Positions 37,389 through 47,710 of a DNA stretch of 64,000 nucleotides are shown piece by piece. The notes below the pieces were generated by a model. The model saw nothing but the letters and a program-made list of their open reading frames with translations. It was not told the origin of the DNA and searched no databases. Source of the stretch: an uncultured Bacteroidales bacterium (lineage in GTDB: Bacteria; Bacteroidota; Bacteroidia; Bacteroidales; Bacteroidaceae); assembly GCA_902779535.1 (NCBI GenBank), contig CACZBX010000003.1:62001-126000 (forward strand), given 5' to 3'. The position numbers and the translations under genes are program-made. The first letter of the stretch is position 1. Each line of letters starts with the position of its first letter.

Positions 37389-39347
37389 TTATTTTATTCT
37401 TGAGATAATACATGTATAACCACCGGCGTTTGCCATCCGTATCTTTAGTGGTGTGCCTCCCTTTATCGTACCTGTTTTGTGGACTAGCTGGGTCGGCTCC
37501 TTATCGGCTTTTTTGCCATCGGCCCAGTATTCTATTTGGTAGTTCCCTTGTGGAAGGAATGATGTGTCGAGTGTAAGGTCACGTTGCTGGCTGTTATTCA
37601 GCACGCCGATGAACCATCTCTCTCCATCTCGCTTTGCCAGGGCTATATATTCGTCAGGGTAACCGCTAATGAAATGGATATCGTCCCAAACCACAGGCAC
37701 GGTTTTTAGGAAGTCTGCTCCTGGTTTCCCGAGTAGGTTGTCGGGGTGTTCGCTGACGACAGTATAAGGACTCTCATAGACAACGAACTTAGCAAGCTCG
37801 GCTGCGCGAGTATTTGAAACGAGTGTCGGACTTTGTTGTTTGAACAGATCTTGTCGAACATTCAGAAATCCTCCAGGAGTATAGTCCATGGCTCCAGCCA
37901 GCATGCGTGTGAAAGCGAGTGTAATGTTATGTTCGGGTGTCATGTCGTCAGAGAATTTATAGTATTCTTCTCCCATAACACCCTCGCGGGTAAGTTGGTT
38001 GGGATAAGTACGGTCGATGCCGTCCGGTCGATATGCACCGTGGAAGTCTACTAACAAATGGTGTTCTGCTGCTTTTTGGCAAATCATTCGGTACCACCGT
38101 ACCATTTGTTGGTCTACACGATCCATAAAGTCGATCTTAACGCCAACGACTCCCCATTTCTTGTATTCAGCAAAAGCCTTATCGTAGTTGCAGTTGTTGT
38201 TCACGTCGGACGAATACATCCACACCCATAACTTTACGTTTTTGCTTTTGGCATAATTCAACAATTCTGGGAAGTCGAGTTGCGGAGCCGGTCGGGTAGG
38301 GTCTGCCTCTGCACGATTGTATGGTCCGTACCATTGCCAATCAACCAGCATGTATGGCCATCCTTCTTCTGCAGCCATGTCGATGTATTGCTTTATGACG
38401 GGCATCTCCATCTTAACTTCTCCACTCCACCAGTGATCCCACGCACACATTCCGGGCTTAATCCAAGAAGGTTCCTCGATAGCACAAGGCGGATTCAAAG
38501 AACGAATCATTTCTGATTCGATAAACTTACCTGGGTTGTCGGCAATCATCACGACACGCCATGGAGTCCATAAGGATGTATCGAAGCGTGCTTTGACTCC
38601 TTCGGGAGTTTCGTTAGGGAGAGGAGCCAGTTTCGTGGTAAGCAGTTTGGTATTTGATGGATTGGCTCCTTCATTTATCGCACCGATAAAGAAACCGGGG
38701 TAGTTATCTAAAAAGGCATCGGTAATAGCCAAGTAGGCATTCTTGTTTATTTCTACTAGGAAAGGAACGTGCGCAAACGATGAGGCTTGGATATCACTGA
38801 CCGATTTTTTATGGAAGATGACTTCTGCACTTCCGGCAGGCAGATCGTTCTGACTGCCTACCCATGCGTAAGCGTTCTTGTCGACAGCGAAGCCTGTCAC
38901 CTCACGCGTAATCTCGCGATCGCCTATTGTTCTGCCAGCAAAAAGTTGATAGCGGAAAGCGATACCATCGTTGTAAGCTCGAACATTCACGTCCATTCGC
39001 CGGCATTCGCCTCCTTTCTCTTGCAACATCAATGTCGTTTCGTTGAACATTAGACTGATAAAGGAGTGCTTGTTGGCAACGACAGGCTTCCAACTATCTG
39101 TCTTTTGCTCAATGATTGGCGTCTGAATAAGTGCGAGCTGCTTCCCCATCGGGGATTCACCCTTAAATTCAAATCCCAAAGGAGATGGAGCGATGACGGT
39201 TTTCCCTTGAAAACTTACGGAGTAGGTAAGTTGGTCTTGGTTGTCCAAAGTAATGGCAATCTTACTATCGGGTGATTGGACTGTTATCTGTTGGGCTGAT
39301 GCGCAAAGAGTCAGCATTGTGCAGAGAAATAAGAGTGTTTTTTTCAT
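37389..39347 (-). CDS. glycoside hydrolase family 97 enzyme
   Basis: 652 residues with a signal peptide (MKKTLLFLCTMLTLCASAQQ), so periplasmic or outer-membrane associated. GH97 layout: an N-terminal beta-sandwich (QSPDSKIAITLDNQDQLTYSV), a TIM barrel (YMLVDWQWYGPYNR, VVGVKIDFMDR, LVDFHGAYRPDG, GVMGEEYYKF) and a C-terminal beta domain. D406 in VKID is near the Asp415 nucleophile of the retaining member BtGal97a, suggesting the retaining branch (alpha-galactosidase-like) over SusB-type inversion; this is inference. A -7 box is at 39375. Confidence 0.92.
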   Translation of the reverse strand: MKKTLLFLCTMLTLCASAQQITVQSPDSKIAITLDNQDQLTYSVSFQGKTVIAPSPLGFEFKGESPMGKQLALIQTPIIEQKTDSWKPVVANKHSFISLMFNETTLMLQEKGGECRRMDVNVRAYNDGIAFRYQLFAGRTIGDREITREVTGFAVDKNAYAWVGSQNDLPAGSAEVIFHKKSVSDIQASSFAHVPFLVEINKNAYLAITDAFLDNYPGFFIGAINEGANPSNTKLLTTKLAPLPNETPEGVKARFDTSLWTPWRVVMIADNPGKFIESEMIRSLNPPCAIEEPSWIKPGMCAWDHWWSGEVKMEMPVIKQYIDMAAEEGWPYMLVDWQWYGPYNRAEADPTRPAPQLDFPELLNYAKSKNVKLWVWMYSSDVNNNCNYDKAFAEYKKWGVVGVKIDFMDRVDQQMVRWYRMICQKAAEHHLLVDFHGAYRPDGIDRTYPNQLTREGVMGEEYYKFSDDMTPEHNITLAFTRMLAGAMDYTPGGFLNVRQDLFKQQSPTLVSNTRAAELAKFVVYESPYTVVSEHPDNLLGKPGADFLKTVPVVWDDIHFISGYPDEYIALAKRDGERWFIGVLNNSQQRDLTLDTSFLPQGNYQIEYWADGKKADKEPTQLVHKTGTIKGGTPLKIRMANAGGYTCIISRIK

Positions 39348-39374
39348 GGGGTTGTCGATTTATGACCTATACTG

Positions 39375-39382
39375 CAAAGATA
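39375..39382 (-). promoter_or_regulatory. candidate -7 box of the GH97 gene
   Basis: The minus strand reads TATCTTTG, 27 bp upstream of the ATG at 39347. No -33 partner at 19-20 bp. Confidence 0.5.
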
Positions 39383-39450
39383 ATGATTTCGCACAGGTTA
39401 TTTAGTTAAACAAACTTAATCCACAACAATGCCGGTACGTAAAGAACGGT

Positions 39451-39478
39451 CATACCTCTGATTCTCATCAGGGGTATG
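39451..39478. other. isolated 12-bp hairpin between the GH97 and HU-like genes
   Basis: CATACCTCTGAT pairs with ATCAGGGGTATG (one G-T) around TCTC. There is no T-run on either side, so it is not a standard intrinsic terminator. It lies 43 bp past the stop of the HU-like gene and about 70 bp upstream of the GH97 -7 box; it could be an operator or an RNA-stability element. Confidence 0.45.
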
Positions 39479-39520
39479 GCAAATAAATGTAAAGAGTATG
39501 TGGGGTTATCTCTTCAACCC

Positions 39521-40126
39521 TTACTCCTTTGGAAACTGCTCGCCTGGGATATAGATGGGATTATACCTTGTACCTACGTTCTTTAGAATGTTATTTTGTA
39601 TGCAATAATTCAATCGCCTGTTTGCAGTTATTGGTGTGATGTTACACAGCCTTTCCATGATTCTGCGGGTTATGTATTTGTTATCTTTAAAATACTTGCC
39701 CAACTTCTTTATTATTTCACAGTCCTGCATTGTGGCCGATAAATCTTTTGTTAATCGTTTACATTCTAAATTTTGTAGTTCTATTCTCATCTCTTTGTCG
39801 GCTTTGAATTTTAAAGCCTTGTATTTAATGTTTTCAGCTCTTGTCGCCTTAGGATCAAAATCCGATTTGATACATTTTAGGGAAACAGAGAAATATCCTA
39901 ACCCTTTAATATGGACTCGTTCACCTTTTAGAAGATGGAATCGTATTTTCTCAGTAACAGCTGTAAGTGATGCTTCAATGTCGGCAGATGTCAATGTACT
40001 TTCTTTTTCAATTTCTTTTGAAAGGGACTGCAAATCAACAGTGCCTTGGTTAATTACTCGCGGGTGAAAACGTTCAGGTTTATCGTTTTCTTTTCCTGGA
40101 TTTTTGTAAAAATCGTAATAAATCAT
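39521..40126 (-). CDS. HU-family DNA-binding protein with a C-terminal extension
   Basis: 201 residues. The N-terminal 120 residues match the Bacteroidota HU-like family (TLTSADIEASLTAVTEKIRFHLLKGERVHIKGLGYFSVSL), which substitutes for the classical HU fold: paired helices, then a beta-sheet with GLGYF. Residues 120-201 are extra and look like a winged helix (YITRRIMERLCNITPITANRRLNYCIQNNIL). Probably a nucleoid or phage-like histone protein; such paralogues are often accessory. Divergent from the cyclophilin gene, with repeat array B in the space between. Confidence 0.75.
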   Translation of the reverse strand: MIYYDFYKNPGKENDKPERFHPRVINQGTVDLQSLSKEIEKESTLTSADIEASLTAVTEKIRFHLLKGERVHIKGLGYFSVSLKCIKSDFDPKATRAENIKYKALKFKADKEMRIELQNLECKRLTKDLSATMQDCEIIKKLGKYFKDNKYITRRIMERLCNITPITANRRLNYCIQNNILKNVGTRYNPIYIPGEQFPKE

Positions 40127-40207
40127 AATACTTCAGTTTTTGTGCGAATTTGGTGATCAGTTCCTAATTCGCTAGTTTTAGTAATTGTATCTCTCTATTT
40201 AGGTTTA

Positions 40208-40295
40208 TCACAATGGTGATAAACCTTTTTCACCTTTGTGATAAAGGCTTTTCACATGGGTGAAAAACTTTTTTCACGTGTGTGAAACACCTAAT
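40208..40295. repeat. 22-bp phased dyad array B
   Basis: Four units at exactly 22-bp steps (TCAC at 40208, 40230, 40252 and 40274). Dyads: TCACAATGGTGA, TCACCTTTGTGA, TCACATGGGTGA, TCACGTGTGTGA, that is constant TCAC/GTGA arms around four changing bases, with AT-rich linkers as in array A (10901-11007). Both arrays end in a CCTAA motif. It occupies the middle of the 332-bp gap 40127-40458 between divergent genes; the rest of the gap holds only the -7 box at 40422 and AT-rich DNA. Confidence 0.87.
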
Positions 40296-40421
40296 TGGTG
40301 TTGTAAATATACATAATGTGTTTAGGATGGACAACAAGAAAACTGAATATTTTTTCAAATAAAAATGGATATTAAATGAAAAATAATGTTCAAATCGCTA
40401 TGATTTCTCGTTTATCTTTTT

Positions 40422-40429
40422 TAATTTTG
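40422..40429 (+). promoter_or_regulatory. candidate -7 box of the cyclophilin gene
   Basis: TAATTTTG matches TAnnTTTG, 29 bp before the ATG at 40459. No TTTG at the -33 distance. Confidence 0.45.
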
Positions 40430-40458
40430 TACTTGAAGTCATTAAAAGAGAACGCTTT

Positions 40459-41154
40459 ATGAAATTTTTTCTTCTGATTTCGTTGTGTACGCTGATGTCT
40501 CTTGCGAGCTGTCAGTCGAATACAAAACATGCGTTGAACGTGGAGGATACGCCTTGTCAGAAGTCTGCACATGTAGTGGACACATTCTTGCATGTCCCTG
40601 CTTTTAATCCATATGCTTTGGGTGAAGAACCGGTCTTCGATATTGTAACTACAAAAGGAACAATTCGTGTAAAACTATATAAAGAAACCCCGTTGCATCG
40701 TGAGAACTTCGCACGCCTTGTTGCCGGCCGTTTTTATGACGGCATTCTTTTCCATCGTGTTATCGATGGATTCATGATTCAGTTTGGCGACCCTTGGACA
40801 AAAGACCCTTGTCGTACGATCGACGAATATGGTTGGGGCGATCAAGGTTTCTGGATTCCTGCAGAGTTCGTTGACGGGCTGCGTCATAAACGGGGCGCAT
40901 TGGCTGCAGCACGAGAAGGCGATGACGTTAATCCTGAGAAAATGTCGTCGAGCTCGCAATTCTACTTGGTGCAAAACGAAGAAGAATGTAAGCGATTGGA
41001 CGGAAACTACACAGTGTTTGGTGAAACAATTGATGGGTTTGATGTAATCGATGCCATCGCTAAAGTACCGCGTGGCGCGAAAAAACTGGATATGCCTAAT
41101 GATCCAGTGAAAATTGTTACCATTACCTTGGTCGATGATGGGAAAGGGAAGTAA
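40459..41154 (+). CDS. peptidyl-prolyl cis-trans isomerase, cyclophilin type, lipoprotein
   Basis: 231 residues. The signal peptide ends in a lipobox (SLASC, Cys near residue 19), so it is a membrane-anchored periplasmic lipoprotein. The cyclophilin domain starts near residue 60 (FDIVTTKGTIRVKLY) with the active-site region FYDGILFHRVIDGFMIQFGD, GALAAAR, SSSQFYLVQ and YTVFGETIDGFDVIDAIA. It would help fold exported proteins at proline bonds. About 60 bp upstream of the DUF3467 gene. Confidence 0.93.
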   Translation: MKFFLLISLCTLMSLASCQSNTKHALNVEDTPCQKSAHVVDTFLHVPAFNPYALGEEPVFDIVTTKGTIRVKLYKETPLHRENFARLVAGRFYDGILFHRVIDGFMIQFGDPWTKDPCRTIDEYGWGDQGFWIPAEFVDGLRHKRGALAAAREGDDVNPEKMSSSSQFYLVQNEEECKRLDGNYTVFGETIDGFDVIDAIAKVPRGAKKLDMPNDPVKIVTITLVDDGKGK

Positions 41155-41217
41155 ATAAGCCTATCACTTTATTATATATAAGGTGTTATCACAAAATAAA
41201 ATGTTAATTATAAAGTT

Positions 41218-41562
41218 ATGGAAGACGAAAAGAAACAATCAGAGCAAATCCAAATCGACTTTAAAGAAGAGGTTGCTCAGGGGACGTACGCCAATATGGC
41301 TATCATTGGCCATTCGCCGTCGGAGTTTGTACTGGACTTTGTCCGTGTCCTTCCTGGTTTGCCAAAGGCCACTGTGCAGTCGCGCATTATCATGGCTCCG
41401 GAGCATGTGAAGCGGTTACTCTTTGCACTCCAAGATAATATTATGAAATATGAACATCTCTTTGGAACAATACAGATGCCCGAGGACAAAATAAAGGGGA
41501 AAGGAGGCCCTGAAGGTACTACTTTCATTCCTCCAATGAGCGGATTTAAGGGTGAAGCTTGA
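41218..41562 (+). CDS. DUF3467 family protein
   Basis: 114 residues (IQIDFKEEVAQGTYANMAIIGHSPSEFVLDFVRVLPGLPKATVQSRIIMAPEHVKRLLFALQDNI in outline: TYANMA, SEFVLDF, SRIIM). Small conserved cytoplasmic protein with no known function. In related Bacteroides genomes, as I recall, it sits between rpoC and rpsL; here it keeps the rpsL side but is separated from rpoC by 13 kb. Ends in a terminator before the rpsL promoter. Confidence 0.88.
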   Translation: MEDEKKQSEQIQIDFKEEVAQGTYANMAIIGHSPSEFVLDFVRVLPGLPKATVQSRIIMAPEHVKRLLFALQDNIMKYEHLFGTIQMPEDKIKGKGGPEGTTFIPPMSGFKGEA

Positions 41563-41590
41563 AAAAAAGATGCCCAATAACATAAAATTG

Positions 41591-41632
41591 ACCTGCTTTC
41601 TATACAAAAATAGGGAGCAGGTTAATTTTTTC
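41591..41632 (+). terminator. terminator of the DUF3467 gene
   Basis: ACCTGCTTTCTA pairs with TAGGGAGCAGGT (two G-U pairs) around an 8-nt A-rich loop, followed by TAATTTTTT. Separates the DUF3467 gene from the rpsL operon. Confidence 0.85.
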
Positions 41633-41642
41633 CCTGCAAAAA

Positions 41643-41674
41643 TATTGTTTATTGAAATGTTATTTGTAACTTTG
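41643..41674 (+). promoter_or_regulatory. promoter of the rpsL superoperon
   Basis: TATTG (41643-41647), 19 bp, then TAACTTTG (41667-41674), and GCAGCC directly after, as at the tRNA-tuf promoter (15081-15086). Drives rpsL and probably much of the 18-kb ribosomal cluster. Confidence 0.7.
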
Positions 41675-41748
41675 CAGCCCAAAATGTACAATTTTGAATT
41701 TAAATAGCTAATTATAAAACAATATATAATAATTAAAAACAAAACAAA

Positions 41749-42129
41749 ATGCCTACTATTCAACAATTAGTAAGAAAAGGAAGACAGGTATTGAAGGAGA
41801 AGAGTAAATCTCCGGCACTTGACTCATGTCCACAAAGACGTGGTGTCTGTGTACGTGTTTACACAACGACTCCTAAGAAACCTAACTCAGCAATGCGAAA
41901 GGTTGCTCGTGTCCGTTTGACTAACTCAAAGGAAGTCAACTCTTACATTCCGGGAGAAGGACACAATTTGCAGGAACACTCAATCGTATTAGTACGTGGC
42001 GGTCGTGTGAAGGACCTCCCAGGTGTTCGTTATCACATCGTTCGTGGTACTTTGGATACAGCTGGTGTAGCTGGTCGTACTCAACGCAGAAGCAAGTATG
42101 GTGCTAAGCGTCCTAAAGCTAAGAAGTAA
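41749..42129 (+). CDS. rpsL: 30S ribosomal protein uS12
   Basis: 126 residues with the decoding-centre loops [16 protein letters not shown] and [13 protein letters not shown]. The lysines whose mutation gives streptomycin resistance in other bacteria are present as wild type. First gene of the rpsL-rpsG-fusA-S10 cluster. Confidence 0.98.
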   Translation: MPTIQQLVRKGRQVLKEKSKSPALDSCPQRRGVCVRVYTTTPKKPNSAMRKVARVRLTNSKEVNSYIPGEGHNLQEHSIVLVRGGRVKDLPGVRYHIVRGTLDTAGVAGRTQRRSKYGAKRPKAKK

Positions 42130-42269
42130 TTAACTTCTCGGAGATTAAGTATTATTTAAATTAGTTTTTGGTTTGTTGGAATAAGCAGTAAAGGTTGAGT
42201 AAATGCTTTAGTGAAAGCGTTGAAGAAGACAAAAATGCAACCCAAACAAAAACGCAAGTTTTAAGAAAA

Positions 42270-42746
42270 ATGAGAAAAGCAAAACCAAAAAAACGTTTGA
42301 TCCTTCCGGATCCGGTGTTTAACGACCAAAAGGTCTCTAAATTCGTAAACCATCTGATGTATGATGGTAAGAAGAACACCTCTTACGAAATTTTCTACGC
42401 TGCACTGGAAACAGTAAAGGCAAAACTTCCTAACGAAGAGAAATCAGCTTTGGAAATTTGGAAAAAAGCTCTTGATAACATCACTCCGCAAATCGAGGTT
42501 AAGTCTCGTCGTATCGGTGGTGCTACATTCCAGGTTCCTACTGAAATCCGTCCAGAACGTAAAGAGTCTATCTCAATGAAGAATATGATCTCTTTCGCTC
42601 GTAAACGTGGTGGCAAGTCTATGTCTGACAAGTTGGCTAATGAAATCGTTGATGCTTTCAATGAACAAGGTGGAGCATTCAAACGTAAAGAGGATATGCA
42701 CCGTATGGCTGAAGCTAACCGTGCTTTTGCACACTTCAGATTCTAA
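42270..42746 (+). CDS. rpsG: 30S ribosomal protein uS7
   Basis: 158 residues from the ATG at 42270 ([19 protein letters not shown]), the family-normal start; an in-frame ATG at 42195 would add 25 atypical residues. Nucleates the 30S head. Conserved [10 protein letters not shown] and RWLI-type region (ENAMSF form here [16 protein letters not shown]). Confidence 0.97.
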   Translation: MRKAKPKKRLILPDPVFNDQKVSKFVNHLMYDGKKNTSYEIFYAALETVKAKLPNEEKSALEIWKKALDNITPQIEVKSRRIGGATFQVPTEIRPERKESISMKNMISFARKRGGKSMSDKLANEIVDAFNEQGGAFKRKEDMHRMAEANRAFAHFRF

Positions 42747-42771
42747 AGGTTAATTAAAATAAGAACGAAAA

Positions 42772-44889
42772 ATGGCAAAACAAGATCTTAGTCTTACCCG
42801 CAATATCGGTATCATGGCTCACATCGATGCTGGTAAAACGACAACTTCTGAACGTATATTGTTCTATACCGGATTGACTCACAAGATTGGTGAGGTTCAC
42901 GACGGTGCAGCTACAATGGACTGGATGGAAGAAGAGCAGGAACGCGGTATTACAATTACATCGGCCGCAACTACTGCAAACTGGAAGTTTGGGGACAAGA
43001 CTTACAAAATTAATTTGATTGACACTCCGGGACACGTAGACTTCACCGCCGAGGTTGAACGTTCGTTACGTGTACTGGATGGTGCAGTCGCTACCTACGC
43101 TGCTGTAGGTGGTGTTGAACCACAATCAGAAACTGTATGGCGTCAGGCTGAAAAATACGGAGTTCCTTGCCTTGGCTATGTGAACAAGATGGACCGTTCA
43201 GGTGCTGACTTCTTTGACGTAATGACTCAAATGAGAGAAAAATTAGGTGCAAACCCTTGCGCTATAATGATTCCTATTGGTGCTGAGGAACATTTCAAAG
43301 GTATAGTCGACCTGATTAAGATGAAAGCCATCTATTGGCATGACGAGACAATGGGCGCTGAATATGAAGTGACCGATATCCCTGCTGAAATGGTGAATGA
43401 GGCACAAGAATGGCGTGATAAGATGCTGGAAGCAGCTGCAGACTATGATGATGAGGTTATGGAGAAATTCTTTGATGACCCTTCAACAATAACAGAGGAA
43501 GAAGCTATCCGTGCAATTCGTAAAGGTACGTTGAAGCATGGACTCGTTCCTATGACCTGCGGTTCTTCTTTCAAGAACAAAGGTGTTCAGACCTTGCTCG
43601 ACTATATCTGTGCATTCTTACCTTCACCTTTGGATACACCTAATATAAAAGGTGTGAATCCAAATACAGGTGCAGAAGAAGATCGTCGTCCTTCAGAGGA
43701 TGAAAAGACTGCTGCGTTGGCTTTCAAAATCGCGACCGATCCGTATGTTGGCCGTCTGACCTATTTCCGTGTTTATTCTGGAAAGATTGAATCAGGCTCA
43801 TACATCTATAACTCTCGTTCAGGCAAGAAGGAACGCGTATCACGTTTGTTCCAGATGTTCTCGAACAAGCAGAACCCGATGGATGTGATTAGTGCTGGTG
43901 ATATCGGTGCAGGAGTTGGTTTCAAAGACATCCATACCGGTGATACTCTTTGTGATGAGGACGCACCAATCGTATTGGAGTCAATGGATTTCCCTGATCC
44001 TGTGATTGGTATTGCTGTTGAGCCTAAGACCCAGAAAGACTTGGAGAAGCTGTCAAACGGTTTGGCTAAGCTGGCAGAGGAAGATCCAACCTTCCGTGTT
44101 CATACAGATGAACAGACAGGACAGACTGTTATCGAAGGAATGGGTGAACTTCACTTGGAAATCATTATTGAACGCTTGAAGAGAGAGTTCAAGGTGGAAT
44201 GTAACCAAGGTCGTCCACAGGTTGCTTACAAGGAAGCTATTACGAAGACAGTTCAACTTCGTGAAGTTTACAAGAAACAGACCGGTGGTCGTGGTAAGTT
44301 TGCTGATATCATCGTTTCAGTAGGCCCGGTTGATGAGGATTTCAAGGAAGGTGGCTTACAGTTTGTTGATGAAGTGAAGGGTGGAAATGTGCCAAAAGAA
44401 TATATACCTTCTGTACAGAAGGGCTTTTTGACAGCCATGAGAAATGGTGTTTTGGCAGGCTTCCCTCTTGATTCCTTAAAGGTTGTGTTGCACGATGGTT
44501 CGTTCCACCCAGTGGATTCCGACCAGTTGTCATTCGAAATTTGTGCGATCCAGGCTTATAAGAAAGCATGTGAGAAAGCAGGTCCTGTTTTGATGGAGCC
44601 AATGATGAAGTTGGAAGTCGTTACTCCAGAAGAAAATATGGGTGATGTAATCGGTGACTTGAATAAACGTCGTGGTCAAGTTGAAGGAATGGAATCAACT
44701 CGCTCGGGCTCAAGAGTTGTTAAGGCGATGGTTCCGCTGGCAGAAATGTTCGGTTATGTAACGGCATTGCGTACAATTACTTCAGGACGCGCAACATCAT
44801 CTATGACTTACGATCATCACGCTCAAGTTTCAAATTCTATCGCGAAGACGATACTTGAAGACGTGGGAGGTCGTGCAGATTTAGTATAA
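42772..44889 (+). CDS. fusA: translation elongation factor G
   Basis: 705 residues, five-domain EF-G that drives translocation. G1 is [18 protein letters not shown], switch [18 protein letters not shown]3 DTPGHVDF, G4 NKMDR. Domains III-V are complete ([37 protein letters not shown]). Second copies of EF-G are common in Bacteroidota, but position in the str cluster marks this as the main one. Confidence 0.98.
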   Translation: MAKQDLSLTRNIGIMAHIDAGKTTTSERILFYTGLTHKIGEVHDGAATMDWMEEEQERGITITSAATTANWKFGDKTYKINLIDTPGHVDFTAEVERSLRVLDGAVATYAAVGGVEPQSETVWRQAEKYGVPCLGYVNKMDRSGADFFDVMTQMREKLGANPCAIMIPIGAEEHFKGIVDLIKMKAIYWHDETMGAEYEVTDIPAEMVNEAQEWRDKMLEAAADYDDEVMEKFFDDPSTITEEEAIRAIRKGTLKHGLVPMTCGSSFKNKGVQTLLDYICAFLPSPLDTPNIKGVNPNTGAEEDRRPSEDEKTAALAFKIATDPYVGRLTYFRVYSGKIESGSYIYNSRSGKKERVSRLFQMFSNKQNPMDVISAGDIGAGVGFKDIHTGDTLCDEDAPIVLESMDFPDPVIGIAVEPKTQKDLEKLSNGLAKLAEEDPTFRVHTDEQTGQTVIEGMGELHLEIIIERLKREFKVECNQGRPQVAYKEAITKTVQLREVYKKQTGGRGKFADIIVSVGPVDEDFKEGGLQFVDEVKGGNVPKEYIPSVQKGFLTAMRNGVLAGFPLDSLKVVLHDGSFHPVDSDQLSFEICAIQAYKKACEKAGPVLMEPMMKLEVVTPEENMGDVIGDLNKRRGQVEGMESTRSGSRVVKAMVPLAEMFGYVTALRTITSGRATSSMTYDHHAQVSNSIAKTILEDVGGRADLV

Positions 44890-44897
44890 AAACGAAG

Positions 44898-44941
44898 ATG
44901 GGGCAATCGGTTTAGTGAATGACTCTTAAATCGAACCCCAT
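44898..44941 (+). promoter_or_regulatory. long stem-loop between fusA and rpsJ
   Basis: ATGGGG pairs with CCCCAT at the base and TCGGTTTA with TAAATCGA (one G-U) above it, around a 12-nt loop. No T-run follows, so it is more likely a regulatory or processing element of the S10 part of the operon than a terminator. Whether it corresponds to an L4-type autoregulatory site is unknown. Confidence 0.55.
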
Positions 44942-44974
44942 ATTCATATTAGTAACAATTAATAATTAAAAGTA

Positions 44975-45280
44975 ATGAGTCAAAAAATTCGGATTAAACT
45001 GAAATCCTACGATCACAACTTGGTAGACAACTCAGCAGAGAAGATCGTTAGAACAGTAAAGGCTACAGGTGCTATTGTCAGTGGTCCTATTCCATTGCCA
45101 ACACACAAGAAGATCTTTACAGTGAACCGTTCAACTTTCGTGAACAAGAAATCTCGTGAACAATTCGAGCTTTCATCTTACAAACGTTTGATTGATATCT
45201 ATAGCTCTACAGCTAAGACAGTCGACGCCTTGATGAAGTTGGAATTACCGAGTGGTGTAGAAGTAGAAATTAAAGTTTAA
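44975..45280 (+). CDS. rpsJ: 30S ribosomal protein uS10
   Basis: 101 residues ([25 protein letters not shown] ... [26 protein letters not shown]). A 30S head protein that also binds NusG. First gene of the S10 operon section, after a structured 85-bp gap. Confidence 0.98.
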   Translation: MSQKIRIKLKSYDHNLVDNSAEKIVRTVKATGAIVSGPIPLPTHKKIFTVNRSTFVNKKSREQFELSSYKRLIDIYSSTAKTVDALMKLELPSGVEVEIKV

Positions 45281-45300
45281 TTGTTTAAAAATTAACTGAA

Positions 45301-45918
45301 ATGCCAGGATTATTAGGAAAGAAAATCGGAATGACTTCCGTTTTTAGTGCTGATGGTAAGAATGTACCATGCACTGTTATCGAAGCTGGTCCTTGTGTAG
45401 TTACTCAGATTAAAAGTGTTGAGAAGGATGGTTATGCAGCCGTTCAAGTTGGTTTCCAAGACATAAAGGAAAAGAATGTGACGAAACCTTTGATGGGACA
45501 CTTTAAAAGAGCAGGAGTAACTCCAAAGAGACACTTGGCCGAGTTCAAGAATTTTGAGAAAGAGTACAATTTGGGTGATACGATTACAGTAGAACTCTTT
45601 AATGATGCTGAATTGGTTGACGTTATCGGTACATCTAAAGGAAAAGGTTTCCAGGGTGTTGTAAAACGTCACGGCTTTGGTGGTGTTGGTGAAACAACTC
45701 ACGGTCAGCATAACCGTCAGCGTAAGCCAGGTTCTATCGGAGCTTGTTCTTACCCTGCAAAGGTATTCAAGGGTATGCGCATGGGCGGTCAGCTCGGTGG
45801 TGATCGAGTTACTACTCAGAACTTGAGAGTTTTAAAAGTAATTCCGGAACATAATCTTCTTTTGGTAAAAGGTTCGGTTGCGGGTTGCAAAGGTTCAATC
45901 GTTTTAATTGAGAAATAA
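45301..45918 (+). CDS. rplC: 50S ribosomal protein uL3
   Basis: 205 residues, with the long loop reaching the peptidyl-transferase centre ([28 protein letters not shown] in outline: [17 protein letters not shown]). Its TAA overlaps the rplD ATG (TAATG at 45916-45920), implying translational coupling. Confidence 0.98.
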   Translation: MPGLLGKKIGMTSVFSADGKNVPCTVIEAGPCVVTQIKSVEKDGYAAVQVGFQDIKEKNVTKPLMGHFKRAGVTPKRHLAEFKNFEKEYNLGDTITVELFNDAELVDVIGTSKGKGFQGVVKRHGFGGVGETTHGQHNRQRKPGSIGACSYPAKVFKGMRMGGQLGGDRVTTQNLRVLKVIPEHNLLLVKGSVAGCKGSIVLIEK

Positions 45919-46544
45919 TGGAAGTTAACGTATTAAATATTAAAGGTGAAGACACCGGGAGAAAGGTTACGTTAAACGAATCTATCTTCGGAATTGAACC
46001 CAATGACCACGTTATCTACTTGGCTGTTAAGCAATACTTAGCAAACCAACGTCAAGGTACACACAAATCAAAAGAAAGAAGCGAAATTGCTGGTTCTACA
46101 CGTAAGTTAGGCCGCCAGAAAGGTGGTGGCGGTGCTCGTCATGGTGATATCAAATCACCGTTGTTCCATGGTGGTGGCCGTGTATTCGGTCCGAGACCTC
46201 GTGATTATTGGTTTAAGTTGAATAAGAAAGTTAAGGCTTTAGCACGTCGCTCAGCTCTTTCTTATAAGGCACAGGAAAACGCTATTCTTGTTGTTGAAGA
46301 CTTCTCATTCGAAGCTCCTAAGACAAAAGAGTTCGTAAATGTGATAAATAATCTTAAAATTGCTGACAAGAAGTTACTTTTTGTTTTGCCAGAATCAAAT
46401 AAAAACGTATATTTGTCGGCTCGTAACTTACAGGGTGTTAAGTTGATGCAAGCATCTATGTTGAATACATACAGTGTATTGGACGCACAGGTGTTGGTTG
46501 TAACTGAAAATTCCTTGGGAGTTATTGATAGTATTTTGTCTTAA
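45918..46544 (+). CDS. rplD: 50S ribosomal protein uL4
   Basis: 208 residues with the tunnel-lining loop ([31 protein letters not shown]; key part [13 protein letters not shown]). Start overlaps the rplC stop by one base. In other bacteria L4 represses the S10 operon. Confidence 0.98.
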   Translation: MEVNVLNIKGEDTGRKVTLNESIFGIEPNDHVIYLAVKQYLANQRQGTHKSKERSEIAGSTRKLGRQKGGGGARHGDIKSPLFHGGGRVFGPRPRDYWFKLNKKVKALARRSALSYKAQENAILVVEDFSFEAPKTKEFVNVINNLKIADKKLLFVLPESNKNVYLSARNLQGVKLMQASMLNTYSVLDAQVLVVTENSLGVIDSILS

Positions 46545-46553
46545 TTCATAATG

Positions 46554-46559
46554 AGGAGG
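46554..46559 (+). promoter_or_regulatory. Shine-Dalgarno site of rplW
   Basis: AGGAGG lies 8 nt before the ATG at 46568, a well-placed ribosome binding site in a cluster where most starts have none. Confidence 0.6.
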
Positions 46560-46567
46560 CTTAAGTA

Positions 46568-46861
46568 ATGGGATATATAGTTAAACCGTTAGTGACTGAG
46601 AAAATGACGAAAACAACCGAAAAGTTTAATAACCGTTTCGGTTTTATCGTGCGTCCTGAAGCTAACAAATTAGAGATTAAGAAAGAAGTTGAGGCCTTGT
46701 ATAATGTTAGCGTGGTAGATGTAAACACAATGAGATACGCTGGTAAGAACAAGACAAGGTATACAAAGGCAGGCCTGATTAAAGGTAGAACAAATGCTTA
46801 TAAGAAAGCCATTGTTACACTGAAGGAAGGCGATACTATTGATTTTTATAGCAATATTTAA
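46568..46861 (+). CDS. rplW: 50S ribosomal protein uL23
   Basis: 97 residues ([40 protein letters not shown]). Sits at the tunnel exit and docks trigger factor and SRP. Preceded by an AGGAGG site; rplB starts 5 bp after its stop. Confidence 0.98.
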   Translation: MGYIVKPLVTEKMTKTTEKFNNRFGFIVRPEANKLEIKKEVEALYNVSVVDVNTMRYAGKNKTRYTKAGLIKGRTNAYKKAIVTLKEGDTIDFYSNI

Positions 46862-46866
46862 TAGAA

Positions 46867-47691
<825 letters not shown>

Positions 47692-47710
47692 TTGATTAAT
47701 TGAGTAAATT

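Noticed and set aside
36192-39347. GH97 plus alcohol dehydrogenase as a polysaccharide utilisation locus
   Set aside because: No SusC/SusD pair, glycan transporter or regulator adjoins them; 18-bp spacing supports cotranscription only.
39451-39478. Hairpin as terminator of the HU-like gene
   Set aside because: No T-run follows the stem in the direction of that gene; kept only as an unexplained inverted repeat.
41749-42129. Streptomycin-resistance change in rpsL, rifampicin-resistance change in rpoB
   Set aside because: The key loops ([33 protein letters not shown]) are of the ordinary sensitive type.
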